From the NCBI RefSeq assembly GCF_028769735.1, contig NC_088171.1, positions 69,333,216 to 69,397,215 on the forward strand: a stretch of DNA of 64,000 nt. Reading direction: 5' to 3'. Below the pieces are notes generated by a model. It ran no database searches and was not told the origin of the DNA. It saw only the letters and a program-made list of their open reading frames with translations. Numbering within the stretch: the first letter of the stretch is position 1; every line of letters starts with the position of its first letter. Below are positions 35,001 through 48,300 of the stretch, piece by piece. Source of the DNA: Zonotrichia leucophrys gambelii (taxonomy: Eukaryota; Chordata; Aves; Passeriformes; Passerellidae). The position numbers were made by a program, and so were the translations under genes.

Positions 35001-38000
35001 ATGTGCTGGGGCTTGTTTTGACAGTAGTCAGTCTATTACTAACTCCTGACTAATGCTACAGTTTTAAGTGCCGTACAGGAAGTACAGTTCCTAAGAAGTA
35101 GAAGCAGATTGCAGATGGTAAATATCCTCAGGGGTCTCTCCTTCTATCCCTGGATAAGATGCATCTCATCAATCAGATCCAGAGAGCCAAAGCTTTACAA
35201 GGTGAAAGATCCAGATGTGAATTCTGAATCTCAGACTTCAGCAGGGGCACTGCATTCAATTTTCAGTTTCAATGTGTTGTGATGAGGTTAAAGATATTAA
35301 AGATATTTTCCTTCTAATTTTTATAGATATTATGCAATGAAAAGAGCAAAATAACAGTCATGTTTAAAGTGTGTAAAACATGTAAACCCCCTCATTTCTA
35401 GTGGGTCCAGAAATGTGTTTGGATACAAAGATCAGTATTTGCATCCATTGATGCAATCAATATTTAATATCCTCAGGAAAAATACAGCCAAGAGTATTTT
35501 AGCTGGACACATCCAAGGTTGTGGTCTGGAATTGACTTGAATGTGGTCTGGCAGTAGGTTTGGAAGTATAAATCCCCTGTGCAGGACTGTCTCTGATGAT
35601 TATGGTAACCATGGCAAAAGATTCTTGAAGTTTCCTTCTTCATGGGGCCAAAACTGTATCTAGGAAACCGCAATATTCTACCTTCTCTTAGATTAGAAAC
35701 AGAAAATGCCTATCAGTACCTTCAACACTAAAAAGGAGTTGGATTTCAATACATTCAATCTTAAAAAGGAGTTGAGTTTGTGAATACTTTTAAGGTAAAT
35801 TTCTTAGGACATCACTTAGCTAAGTGTTAGACTTTTGCAGGTGAGGGATTTTTGCTTCTCAGGCCCAACGGTGAAAGAGCTCCATGAAATTCTTCTATCA
35901 TGATATCTTAGAATATTGCCATTACCTCTGCTTTATAGCAACAATCAATTCTCACTTTATTCCCCTGAACATACATAGGCCTATTCTATCTGTATCTCAC
36001 TACTTACCAATAGAGCAGGGAAACATGCTAGTGCATCAGAAATGTTTTTTTGGTTCTGGACAGAGAAAAGCTGCCTGGGTAGAAAACAACAACAACACAA
36101 AAGATCAATCTCACCTTCACCATAAAATACCCTCTCTTCAGGGAGATGCAATAGTTTTGGCAAAGGTTGAGAGAGACTGGACCTATTTTACAAGGCCAAC
36201 AGTCACACATTACGGAGCAGCCAAAAGCCCCCTGCAAAGCACAACTGCTTCTTATTTCCTCCTCTGTTGCCATACAGTGAAATTTAGCTGATCAGAGTCC
36301 TGGGAAGATGTAATGGGTTTAGCACACAGAATTCAACCTGCTTGATCCTCAGTCATCTCATGCCTTTTCTTATCCTTAAAATTCAGCACAGGCATGAAAA
36401 GTGGTGGGACTGTGGTTCTTTCTATATTAATAAACCATGTGGATTTTAAAAAGCTATAGGAAGATGTTAAACTTGGGCAATGACACACTATGAGCACATT
36501 TCATAAATAATTTCTAAAGAATGTCAACTAAAAAAACCTTTTGTGAGTGAGAAGGAACAGGATTTCTTCATTCTTTCATGCTACTCATTTGAGTTATTTC
36601 ATTAAGTCAACCCCGATATGTAATGACTTTTCCCTATATTTACATTTTTTTTTCCCCATCACTTTACAGGGGGATTAAAACTGTTTTTCTTGTGTTGGTC
36701 CCTAATTACATTGATGCAGCATTTATTTTTTATTTCCTCTTTGCCTACCTCTTGAACTACTCATGACTATTCAAAATAAATGTCAAAATACAGTAACAGA
36801 AGAATGCCTCAGCATCTCCAGAGGCTGAATATCTCAACACAGCATATTATGGTTGAGTTTTCCTGTAAGTCTTTAAGTCAGATATATTTTACAGCCTTAT
36901 TACTTTCTATATTTTTCACTTATGTAAGAAATAAAGCACTCTAGGCTTTTAATTCAGTGACAATTTTTTCCAGTTTGTACCCATTTTAGATCTTTCTAGA
37001 GGTTCAAAGTTCATGTAATAATTCACTTTATTTTCCCTTGTACTGTTTTCAGCATTTACCTTGCTTTAAATGTCAGAGCCTTTCACTTCTGTTACTTTGA
37101 TTTCCTTGCTGCGTCTCTTCTCTGCAAGCTGTAACTGATGGTGTATTTTGGTGTGGTCTCCCTGTCTTTTCCCACTTTCAACAACCCTTTTTAAACTCAA
37201 TTGTATCTTCTAACAGTTTTTTATTGCAAAACCCACACTGACCACTTCTTGTTTTTTTTAATGTTCTTCTCAGAGGAACTGCACCCTGCTGTACATTGGC
37301 TATGAAGCCTCAGCAGTCCCAACATCCCTTCCATGCAAAGGGATTCCAATACCTCCTGATGCAGCACGATGCTCACTGACTTCCTTAATCCACAAAGTGG
37401 ATTTATTCAAAAGCAGTGCTCTGACTTGACTGTGAACATTCAGTCATATCAGATGGGATTCAAGGAATGTTTTGATCGATTCCACATTATTCTTCTTGCC
37501 GTCAATGAGATGTTCTGAAGTGTAAGTTACTTCAGAGAAGCACCTACACAAATGTCTGACTTCAGGTTTTAAAGACAAGCAACAAGCTGCTGCAGTAAAA
37601 GATGAGTAAGAGAATGATCTTACAATAAAGAGATGTCTGAATATGTATTAGGACAGTACAGATAACAGAATAGGTTTTCAATACTTAGAACATGTCCGAT
37701 ATGAATACAGAAATTGTAGACTGGCAAAATTCAAAGTACTATTCAAAGAAATAATATTTCTTGGAAAGTGAGGAATTCAAAAAGAGCTTTTGACCATCTC
37801 TTTTAATATTTTATTATTCTGAAGTGAAATATTTTACAGAACTGGATGACTATTTCAGTTAACATCAGCAGTTGAGACTATGACCACCGCAGAATGGACA
37901 ACATTTAACAAAACAACATTGCTCCAGGTCCTTAGTGATAATAACATATATTTGAAGCCTGACACTTCCATTTAACATGCTTCTACTACTTACACACAAC

Positions 38001-39119
38001 TTTTTAACAAGTAACTATGTGTGCATCAAATTTTCTCCAAAATTACATTTTATAGGAATTGTAAACTGCATTTTTAAAGTACATAATTGAACTGGCAGAA
38101 TAAATGAGCTGACATTAAGAAATTGTTTGAAAAGTATGCAATATTCCTGAAATGATTTACCCAAAATGACTGTAATTACAGAAAGAATATATTATTATTG
38201 CATTATTTAATTCCAAGCCATAATATCAATTATAAAATTATACCCATTTGTTACCCCCCAAATCAACGGCAGCAAAACTGTTCTTCTCTCCTAAATCCCT
38301 ATTTCCTCTCATATAAATCCAATAACTAGTGGAGAAGAGAGGAAAAGAAGACTGACTAACAAGAGGAAGACAGTGGTAATAAGCCTGTAAGAGAAAGGAA
38401 AGACAAGAAGAAGGAAGAAGCAAAATGAATGATGTTTTGTGCTCCTCCTTACTATGTGAGAAGCTGTTAACTATTTTACTCCTTAACACCAAAGAGTATT
38501 TTACCTGGACATTTTTTCTACTGATCTTATAAACTCTGAGTGCTTTTCTGTTAATTGCCAGTGAAAGTAGATTTCAGATGTGAAGGTCACTATCAATATT
38601 CAAATAGAAAGGAGAAACATGAAAGGTGGAAACATGTTTAATTAAAAATAGGTAAGAGAATAAAAGCCCCCAAGAGATCAGACTTACAAACACCAAAACT
38701 ATAGATGAGAACAGAAAAAAAAAAGTTACCATTTTCAAATGCAAAAGAAGCAGTGTACTTAATATGGTATCTGGACATTAATTAGTCAGCTCTACAGGGC
38801 AACGCTTATTACATACTTTTCAATAGTTTATAGAATTTGTGTCTTCCAGTCACTTCAGTATCACTCTACACCTAGAAATTAAGATTGATACACTGAACAA
38901 TATGACTAATACTCAAATTTGACATTTGCTAAAAATACATTTCAATGTATTTTTAACAAGTGAAACTGAGACTACAGAACAGTAATGAATATTTCTTCAT
39001 GAACAAGTGTATGTAAACAAAATTGACTTAATTCCCTCCACAGAGTGAAATACAGTAGACAGAAAACCATTTTATCAAAGTATGCAGGAACACAAGTCTC
39101 ACTTAGCAGGACACCCCAT
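32051..39119. other. Intergenic AT-rich sequence
   Basis: No gene, recognisable transposon or structured RNA seen. Only short accidental open frames and simple A/T tracts. The right end could include distal EXOC2 3' UTR, since reverse-strand AATAAA hexamers occur, for example at 37810-37815 and around 36722-36733. Confidence 0.55.
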
Positions 39120-39256
39120 AACATTACTGAGAAAGTTGTATCTCAATTTATTTTCCAGTGGAATTCTTTTTAGCTTTTTTAGGGTGTTCAAAGGAATTGA
39201 AGTAGTCCAGAAAAATGTACAATGTTTATGCACATTTGTCTGCATTGTGTTGTTGT
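39120..39256 (-). other. EXOC2: EXOC2 3' UTR (minimum candidate)
   Basis: The region follows the TAG stop. Reverse-strand AATAAA at 39147-39152 is about 105 bases past the stop, and GT-containing sequence (ATGTTATGGGGTGTCC) lies beyond it, so a short 3' UTR is possible. More distal hexamers could give longer forms. Confidence 0.45.
39147..39152 (-). terminator. EXOC2: Candidate proximal poly(A) signal for EXOC2
   Basis: TTTATT on the + strand is AATAAA on the coding strand, about 105 bases past the EXOC2 stop. Confidence 0.4.
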
Positions 39257-39350
39257 CTATGTTTTCATCATGGCTGATGAAGAAGCTTGGAAACAGGTCA
39301 GCTGCAAGTGCATGCTGCTTTTGAATTTGTTTAGCAGCTCTTCCAGTAAC
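39257..39350 (-). CDS. EXOC2: EXOC2 terminal coding exon
   Basis: The acceptor CTTTACAG lies to the right. The exon supplies the last base of a split Lys codon, then [20 protein letters not shown] and a tail ending SSSAMMKT, then TAG. Human ends AASSTMMKT, so the tail is nearly the same. Confidence 0.95.
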
Positions 39351-42300
39351 CTGTAAAGGGAAAACAGTTACCACTTTAGAAAATTCTGGAAAGAGAACAA
39401 TTACTACAAGTTTTGATTATTCTGTCTGTGACTTCAGGTATGCTGTCTGCTTTTCTTGTGTAGCTGAATTGCAAATTTGGGTTGTCAGCCTTGTTTTGGA
39501 AGGTATTTGTAGATTTCTCTTAAGTATTATGATTGAAAGATCAGAGATATTATGACTGTTCCAGGAGAAACATTAATTCACCACAGTCACGTTGTTTTGT
39601 CCCTAACAGATAAACTGTGTATGAGTTCATTTGGGGGCATAACAATAGTTAATTTACATCTACCAAGCTGTCAAGAAAGTACTTCGTGCAGGGGATAGTA
39701 TTTAATCCACAAACCACAGATGTGGGAGCAATGGTGCTGATGGGCCTGTTGTAGAAAATATTGATTGCAACACTGGAGATGCTTTAAGTTGTTTTACAGT
39801 CTTGGCTGGGTCTTTTATTTTCTCCTTAATCTGGGGAATAATGTGATCTCTGAATTTTCTGCCCTATTTCAAAAGCAAGCCATATAGTGCAGACATGTAT
39901 CGCCTGAACTTTTAGGCATGCTGCATTACTGAACGGCCCAGTAACAGAAAAAAAAATAAATTACACTGTGTGTTAAAAAAAACCAAACTAGCCCAAGAAT
40001 AGCAACTTAAACCAGAAAATAAGTATCTGCTTCTTCAGCAGGTCCTCTGGAAAAGGATCATGTCCATGTAATAATTTAGCATCATAGTACTGATTGTGAA
40101 TGAACACACACAAACAGCTCTCAGTCAGAGCACAAATGTGTTATTTTACACAAATACATGTAGATTACAATCAGCTGCCTAGAAAAATGACAATTGCCAT
40201 GTAGTGACCTGGGAAACAGAACAAGTTCTGCACTGTCTGGGGCTCAAAACACTGAGGCAGATGTAATAATGATGCAGTTCTTGATTCTCATTTGTCTCAT
40301 GAAGCTCAGATGCTTGTGACTAAGTGAAAAAAGAATTTCTACAGGTGTTTTGGAAAATTTCAGTTAAAAGATCTCTCCTTACTCAAAACTGATTTTTAAC
40401 TTTAATAAAGCATAAGATCTAAGTAAGATGAGGAAGTATCTTGAGACTTGTTGTGACTAGAGAAGAGCAGGTTTGACTACATAGAGGACATATGGAAGAA
40501 GGCACAGACCACAGACCATGAGCTGCACAGTCTCTTTATGCATCTACAAAATATTCTAAATTCTGACTGCTAAGTGCAAACTGATTTGATGCAGGAAAGT
40601 ACAATGAAACCAATCTCTAGTTCAAGCCATCTGTACTTACACTACTCTACTCATTACAAATCTGTCCTAGTTGTACTCTTCATTATGCTGTGGTTGTAAA
40701 ATAGACTATCAAGTATCTGGCTGTTTGTCAAAGGTCATGGTGGTGGAAAAGGAAGAACCCAAAATTCCTCCTCCTGATGTTAAGAACGAGCCACAGACCC
40801 TCCTTATTTGTTTTTTAAAGGAAACATGCCAGTTTTATGAGTTCCCCATACATCAGCTTGCAAAAGCCTGAACTTTGTTCTTGGCCATCTTTTTAATTGC
40901 TACTTAATTCAGTAAAACAATACAATGGAACTCACAGAAACCTTAAGATTAACAAGGAAGGCTAAAGAAGACAGATACTATAAGACAAATACAAAACGAC
41001 ACTGAACTGAGAAGATAGGATGGGCAAGCAGGATATGTCACAAAGCCATTGGCTCCTCTGGGTAATTTAATAGGCTGTGAACAATGCAAGGACTGAGCTT
41101 TTTCCTGACTCTGTCCAAAAAGGCTTTGCTCTGTAATTCAGAAGGGTCAAATATGGTGAAAGCAAACCCTTTTATATCAGAGTTTTCTTACAAGAGTAAA
41201 AAGCAATGGCTCCAAAGACCATAAAGAAAACAAGAGGGTGCAATGTACTCACTTTCTGTCAGTTCCACTTGAGAGCTGAGGCAAGGCTTCCAAAGCTTGC
41301 TTAAAGCTTGATCTGCAAGGAAAACAAAAATACTCATATTCTGCTAGTACAAGACTCAGCATTTACAGTTTCTCTCTATAAATCCTATAGAAAGATGCTA
41401 TATTTTATCCATCCTTTATTTCAATAAATTGACAAAGTATTTACCTGAGACCTGACATCCATATGCAAACTTAAAATAGAACATAAAATAGTCATGGGGT
41501 CAAGCATGTGTCTTGATATTCCTAATGTGATGTACATCATACATCAAGAGGAAATGTTAAATCAGCAGCTCACTGAAGACTGTCACATCCTGGACTGTTC
41601 AAAAATTAACAGGTAGAGGCTAGCCTGCCTTCTGCTCAAAACTAAGTGACCATCAATCAGCGTATGAAGAAGAGACAAAACATTGATTTTGTCTCTCTGT
41701 CCTTAGTAGACAGACCGCTGCAGTCTGCCTTACACAAGGGTGCCTACAGAGAGTGTTCCAGTGGGTTTGCACTGGTAACATAGTCATAGAATATTTTCGG
41801 TTGGAAGGGACTTTAGGTCCAACCCTGACCTCAAAGCAGGGCCGATTTCAAGGTTAGAGGAGGTTTCTTTGGGCCATTATCCAGTCAAGTGTTGAGTAAC
41901 TCCAAAGATTGGGTTCCCACCCCGCTCTGGGCAACAGGAGTGGAACAGAAATGAGGGAAGAATGCAGGACCTGCACAGATAGGTAGAATCTTGTCAGCAA
42001 AAGATTAATGTGGTGACTTATGGCAACTAGTTACAAGTCCAGCAATAAAAAACACCTCCATGAAGCTCTGGCTTTCCGGGTTCACTGTACTTTGCCCTAT
42101 TACAGACAATATAATTTCGATTTTATCCAATTTGAGCCACTGCCCAGTAGTTTTCTTTTAGTAGTAGTAGTTTTCTTTTAGAGGCCTTTGTCATCATCAG
42201 AATAGGGAAGTGAGTACTCTGAATTGGAATGCAGTGACACCAGGGGACACTATGTGTGACTCTATGAAGACATATTAAGACTGCAATGTCTCCTACAAAA

Positions 42301-45300
42301 CTGTTGATTTGTAAGATCAAATTTGATCAAACTGTTGATCAAATCACCACCTGCAGGGACATATAATGCCAATCTTAAAAGAAGTGAAGGTAATTAAAAT
42401 AATGAATGAATCTGCCCATATCCAATCCCCACCATAATCACCTAGAAATTTCAGTCAATCAGCTTTACTCAAAACTGCTGAGAGCTATCATAGACTGTTT
42501 TTACATGCCTTGGCTGATCAACCATTGATGGTGCTAATGCTTTTCCTTCTCCCTCTATATTAATGTGTGTGAGTGTCCCCCACACTACTTATCTTTGGTC
42601 TTGCCTCAGTGAGAAATGATAAATTGCTGGAAGCCTTTTGAAGGCATTGACTCTAGGAGACAGTGTCAAGCTGAATTCCCTTTCCCTGATTAGTGTGAAG
42701 ACAAGGAGCAGGGTATTGCATAAGCCTATGGAGAGCCCTAATTCTCCATATCCCTATAAGGGGACCCTGCCAGTAGCTGGATCTGTAGATCCTCTGATCA
42801 ATCTGGCAGGTTATTTATGTTTTATGAGATTGCTGTGAAAAAATGGATCTAACTCATCAAGATCTGCTTGTGTCTGGCTTTAGCATAATTATCCTCACCA
42901 GCTGTACTGCTGTTAAGAAGTTTTACAATTTGTTTTTGGTGGCAAATATTGGTTTGTGTCTAAAAGTCCAAGTAAAAAAACAACAAAAAAAGAAAAAAAA
43001 AACCAAAAAACCCCCCTATTTTCTTTCAACTGATAAAATCTTGCTAGGTTTCTGGTTTTTGTATATTTACATAGTAGATCACATATTCTATTTGAAGCAA
43101 AATTCCCTCATTCTAAATTTACAGTATGTGTTTTTGCATGTTTACCAAGGATTCCATTACACTGCAAAAAGTGACATTACAGCACATCTTACTTGCTTTC
43201 AGGTGTTAGGTATATGGCCACGGTATCCCTCAATGCACAGATTTCAAGTTTTGCCTAAAGACAGAAATACAAATATTGAAAATATTGAAAATATTGAAAA
43301 CAATGCCCTTTCACCAAGTGGATACAAGTATCCCAAAGCTTCACCTTCTTGAGAGGCAAATACTATTGCACGCTGCCCTTGTAAGCAGCCTTGGCTTTTA
43401 ACAGTTTATTTCCTGTATTCTTTGTTGCCATGCTACTCTGTCAGGAGACTGCTCAAAGGAACAATTTCATACTTTTGATTCAAGTCAAACTGTTTACATG
43501 GTCACTGTCTAGTAGTTAAAAAACACTGGTTTGTCTCTCAGTAACAGTAACAAATCTTCAGTTCTGTTTCACCTTTTCTGTACTGTGATAGAAAGACAGA
43601 TGCAACTTTTTTCTTCTTTTTAAAAAAATTAAATACAGTGAGCTTAACTTCTCACAGCACTGCTTAGCCAGGGAGAAAGGAAACACAAAAGTACAAAAAT
43701 CTGCCAATATACATTTTGTGCTTGGTTCTTCCAGTGAATTAATTTTTTTCCATCATATGAGGAAGCAGAATGATTGTATTTTGTTTCTTTTGTGTCACCT
43801 GGTGGGCACAAGAGCTTGGGGATTTTATTCCTGCACTGTACTGTGTGCCCAGGTATTAATTTTCACTTAGTCAAACTGTGGAGGAGACTGAACTCACAGA
43901 TTAAACAAACCTCATAGATCATCCATTGGTCTTTGAAAAGCCGCACGATCATCACAACTTTTATATGAAATAGAAACATTCTGGTACATCATTAAATAAT
44001 TTCACTTAAAAATACAAAATGAACTTCATAAAAAATAACATTTTGTTCTTTTAGGCATAAATATGAAATTTAATCCAGTTGGACATTACAGTACCCTATT
44101 TACATGTACACACAACATTTATCTTCCAAAACAGAACATTTAACAATGCAACACATACAACTAATTCCACATCTAATGAAAGCCTTTGGCTTTTAGGTAT
44201 CTCCCTCATCCCTCCTCCAGGTAGGAAGACCAGTAAAATGCATGCTTTTTTAGAGCTAGAACTTTCTGGCACAAAATATAACATAGCCACCTCAAATTTT
44301 ATACTCATCAGAAATGCTTTTCTCAACACACAGTATTTAACCTCTTTTTATATAGTGCTCCAAGCTCAGGAGTTGTGGACTTTTTGAAGTCCTACGCCTA
44401 AGATTCTGGAGTCTTTTCTACATTTTAGGAGGTACCAGTACCCCTTTCTCAAGTACCACAGCCTAAGTGAACCTGGTGGAAGGGCAAGCCCTGCAAAACT
44501 GTGGGTCATGGGATGTAGGAATACAGAGTGAGGCTTGAATCAGAATTTTTTTGTTCAGTCTAGCAAGGTTTGGATGACTCTCACACTGCTGCTGTCTGTT
44601 AGACAGGATTTTCCATGTTCAGAGGAACAGAAAACGACCATGACTGACAAACTTACAGTAAGGAGAAAAAAGCCTTTCAATTACAGGCTTAGGCAGCAAG
44701 TCCCTACAGTTGTTTAATCAGACAAAAAGGATATAGGCACAGCTTTGTTGTTATTCATGGATTTGGTTTAAATACGGAGTCAATCACTTGGCTGTGATCT
44801 TCCTATACTAATTCTCTGTCCAATGCCATTACTAGCAGCAATTGGAAAACTAGGCTTACCACTGGATATTATTTTCCCATCATAATGCAAGAATGCTGTC
44901 ATGTACACTGAAAATAGGGAGTTTGCTCTTTTTCTGTTACAGCCATAGCAATCTGACTCAAAGGGATTTTTTATAAAAAAGTGTTTTTCTTAGAGTCCTT
45001 TAAAGCTTACCCAATAGCAACACCAATCCAGCTGTAAATAAAGACAGCAAAGCTATTCTGCCCATGTTACAACAACATGGTATTTTAGAGAGAGTAAAGC
45101 AAACAAGTGACTAGTCCTGCAAAGTCTTACAAGATCCTACTGCATTCTGTTTTAGGGATTTTTAAATCTCAAAATATCTTTACATTGTTTTTTGCTTTTA
45201 AAGTGATTTTTTATGTCAGGCCAAAGAGAATATTTGACAACACTTCAAAGAGATACCACTATGACGCTTTTTATTTCATAGAATATAGGTAGTCTTTTAA

Positions 45301-48300
45301 TGCTGTCTAACACAAAGATAACCCTAAAATATAATAAACCCAAGAACCAGTATCCCAAAGGGTATTCATTCATAAATCTGAAATAGGTTGTAAACGAATC
45401 CTTTTTATCTCCTTGCTTTCACTGCTACAATAAATCGAACACCCAGATTATACCTCTGTCTGTTATTCTCAGTTTTCTACATTCAGATGTTTCACAGTAC
45501 AAAGTATTCAGGTACCTGTAAAGCTCCATTTTTGCTGAAGGATGAAACACACTGCATCAGTCGACTCAGTTCTTCAGAGACTGCTTCTACAACCCTTGAC
45601 ATTACCCGAGGAACTAAGTCTTTAGAAATTGTAAACACCTAAGTTTAATGAAAGAAGAACCATGAGCACAATGCCTGCATTAACAGAAGTATTTTCAAAA
45701 CTAACATTTCAATAAAAACATCTTTGACTGAAAGGTCTCATTCATTTTTATCAACATACCAAAAATTCAAAAGAGACTTGAATATGAAGGATGTTTTTTG
45801 ATGCTTGCCCTGCACTTTGACCAGTCCCCTCTGTTAGCAGCAAATTTGGCTATGTGGTTTGTGATAACCTTCTTGCTATACAAAAAAGCAGCTAAACTTC
45901 AAAATATGCACCTTTGGCTGATGGATGCAGGTAGTTAGGTGTCTGTAACAGGCAGCCATCTTGTAGATAGCACCTTTAATTCAGAGTTGTGTGTCTGACT
46001 TACACATTCAGCCACTGTTTACCCATATACTCTGCTATTTCTTCTAGACTCCTTTATACTTGACCACTGTCCAATGGCTAGTATTGTAATACTCTGTGGC
46101 AGAGATAAACATTTGACAGCCTGTGTGAGGATGAGGGTGTCAATAGATTTTCATTTAGATTCTGCCACTCCTACCATTTATTAGTTAACTGGCAAAAATT
46201 TTTAAACCTTACTGGTTTTCCATGCATCAAAACAATCTTTATAACCACTTATTTGTATAACTTGTAAAAGTTGCATATTCAGAATAGTAACTGCAACACA
46301 AAGTTATTAAATCTATGCTTGAAGCAAAGTATGAAGATACCAATTTTCCTTAAAGGGAGTTTTACAGAAGTGAGAAATTGTTGTGGATTTAAAAAACAAG
46401 AAAGTATGATTTTTCTAAAATGAATTCAGGAAAATGCAGGCCAAGAGGTTGGAATATAGGAGGAAGTGAGATTATAGGTTAGACACACGAAACTTGTGTC
46501 AAAGCTTAAAGGTGATGATAAAACTGCATTAAACTGCACAGGGCTGGGAAAGAAGATGACACATGAAGCTGGAATGGTTTATGTAAGCTTAAGTATGTGA
46601 CTGGAGTGGTACAAGAAGGAAAATAAGATGTATAAAGTTTTGAAACATTTCCACACTTTCTGCTTTGAAAGATTCTAAAGAATTAAGTAGTGGATTGTTT
46701 TGCTGGAATACTTTTGCTTTTACACAAAGTTTAGATTCCATGTCTGACAAAGAAAATTAGCAACTGACAGAAGATATTAATATATATGTGTAAAAATCAA
46801 CAAGAAAAAAAACAACCAAACAAAGATTCCTACAGAGTTTTCAGTGATTTAAATAAAGAATTGTGTAGCAGGCATCCCATAAGGCTGATCATTCCAAAAG
46901 GCAGGTCTGCACCACAGGCCAAGCACAGTGACTCCATAAATGTCAGCTACCAGCTGTTACCAGTGCTGGAAAGAGGTCATCTTATTCAGCACCAAACACT
47001 GCTGATCAACTCAACACAAACATACCAGGAACATGCCCGAAGATCTTCTACTGAGAAGAGAATATTTCTGCCTGCAATGAGCACTCCTGAAGTTACTTTA
47101 CAGAATCCAGGAAAAATAATTGTCAGCAAGGGTGAATCATCACAAATTTGCAGTAAGAAGCCCTTATTTTGATTTCAGCTAAATTTGAATTCAAAGGTAG
47201 AGAAACAATTTTCTTTCCATTTCAGTCAATCCTTGCTGTTCATCTGATAGTTAATTTTTGCTGTTTCAAAATAGAGAAACTTGCTGCCTAGCTAACTAAA
47301 CTTAAACCTGACCCAGCTTAACAGAATTTCACCAGTGGAAATGGGAGTTTCGTCTTGACACACATTCTCATGTTTCTGTATATTTCACATCTAGAAATTT
47401 AAGAGGCAATGTTATTTAGGCCAGAATCAGTATCGCTCTCAATGGAGAGAGCACAGCAATGCACCCTTTGCTGCAGCATTTTAACAAGTATGCATGTTTA
47501 CAAGCCTAGCTCAATAAGTCAAAAATTACTTTGAATTTTTGAAAGCAAAACTTCTAATTTCCATTTTAATTAATTTTCACTACACTGAAAAACATTATTA
47601 AAATTGTTATCATGTTGGTGTATGTTTTTAGTGTATCTTATTTCCTGATTTGGAAGCATTTGGTAAAATCACAATGCTTCTGTGGAAATGCTTCTGCTAT
47701 AATTTAACACTGAAATAGTATAAAAAATACTGCAAGTCAAATTTGAAGTTCCTGAAAATATTTTAATTTATACGAATCCTTGTAATTTAAGAAGGAATAA
47801 GATAATTAAAAGCCTCAAGTGAATCTCATTATATTTTAATTACAGGGAAAAGGTCGAGCAGCCATACTTGTGGTATTTTGGAAGGTAAGAGAAATATTAC
47901 TACTAGTGCTTCTACCAGGAGCAACTGTAATGTGTTAACACTCTTGATGATTAGAAGAGTGGTTATGTAAAACACAGATTCTAACTTAAAGAACCATAGA
48001 AAATTCCTCCATACAATCCCAAAAGGCTAAATAATTGCAGCCCCTCTGAGTTTATTATGTTATAAGCAATGCTTTAACATGCACTTCCTAGCCTAGGTAG
48101 CCATTACCTACTTAGGTATTTCAAACAGTATTTGTGCTTACAAAGACTATAAAACTTTCTGTGTTTAGCTTTCCTATTTCCTATTGTACGTAGAAGACTG
48201 ACATATCTTGGCTTTTCACTCTGAGTGGCATGTGTTGAACATTTCCTTCAAGGTGAAACAAAGGTAATTTACAGATGTTTTGGAAGAAAAAAAAAGGTAA

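Larger units (their letters stand above)
41313..43192 (-). other. EXOC2: EXOC2 intron containing a CR1 fragment
   Basis: Donor GTAAGA at the right, acceptor TTGCAG at the left. It contains the CR1 fragment at 41782-41935 and a 16-bp direct duplication (AGTAGTTTTCTTTTAG) at 42146-42161 and 42166-42181. Confidence 0.85.

Noticed and set aside
39099..39374. Minus-strand open frame of 91 codons over the EXOC2 terminal exon
   Set aside because: It is out of frame with the EXOC2 C terminus; the true frame ends in SSSAMMKT and TAG at 39257-39259.
46786..47172. Plus-strand open frame of 128 codons antisense to an EXOC2 intron
   Set aside because: No family resemblance and no supporting gene structure.
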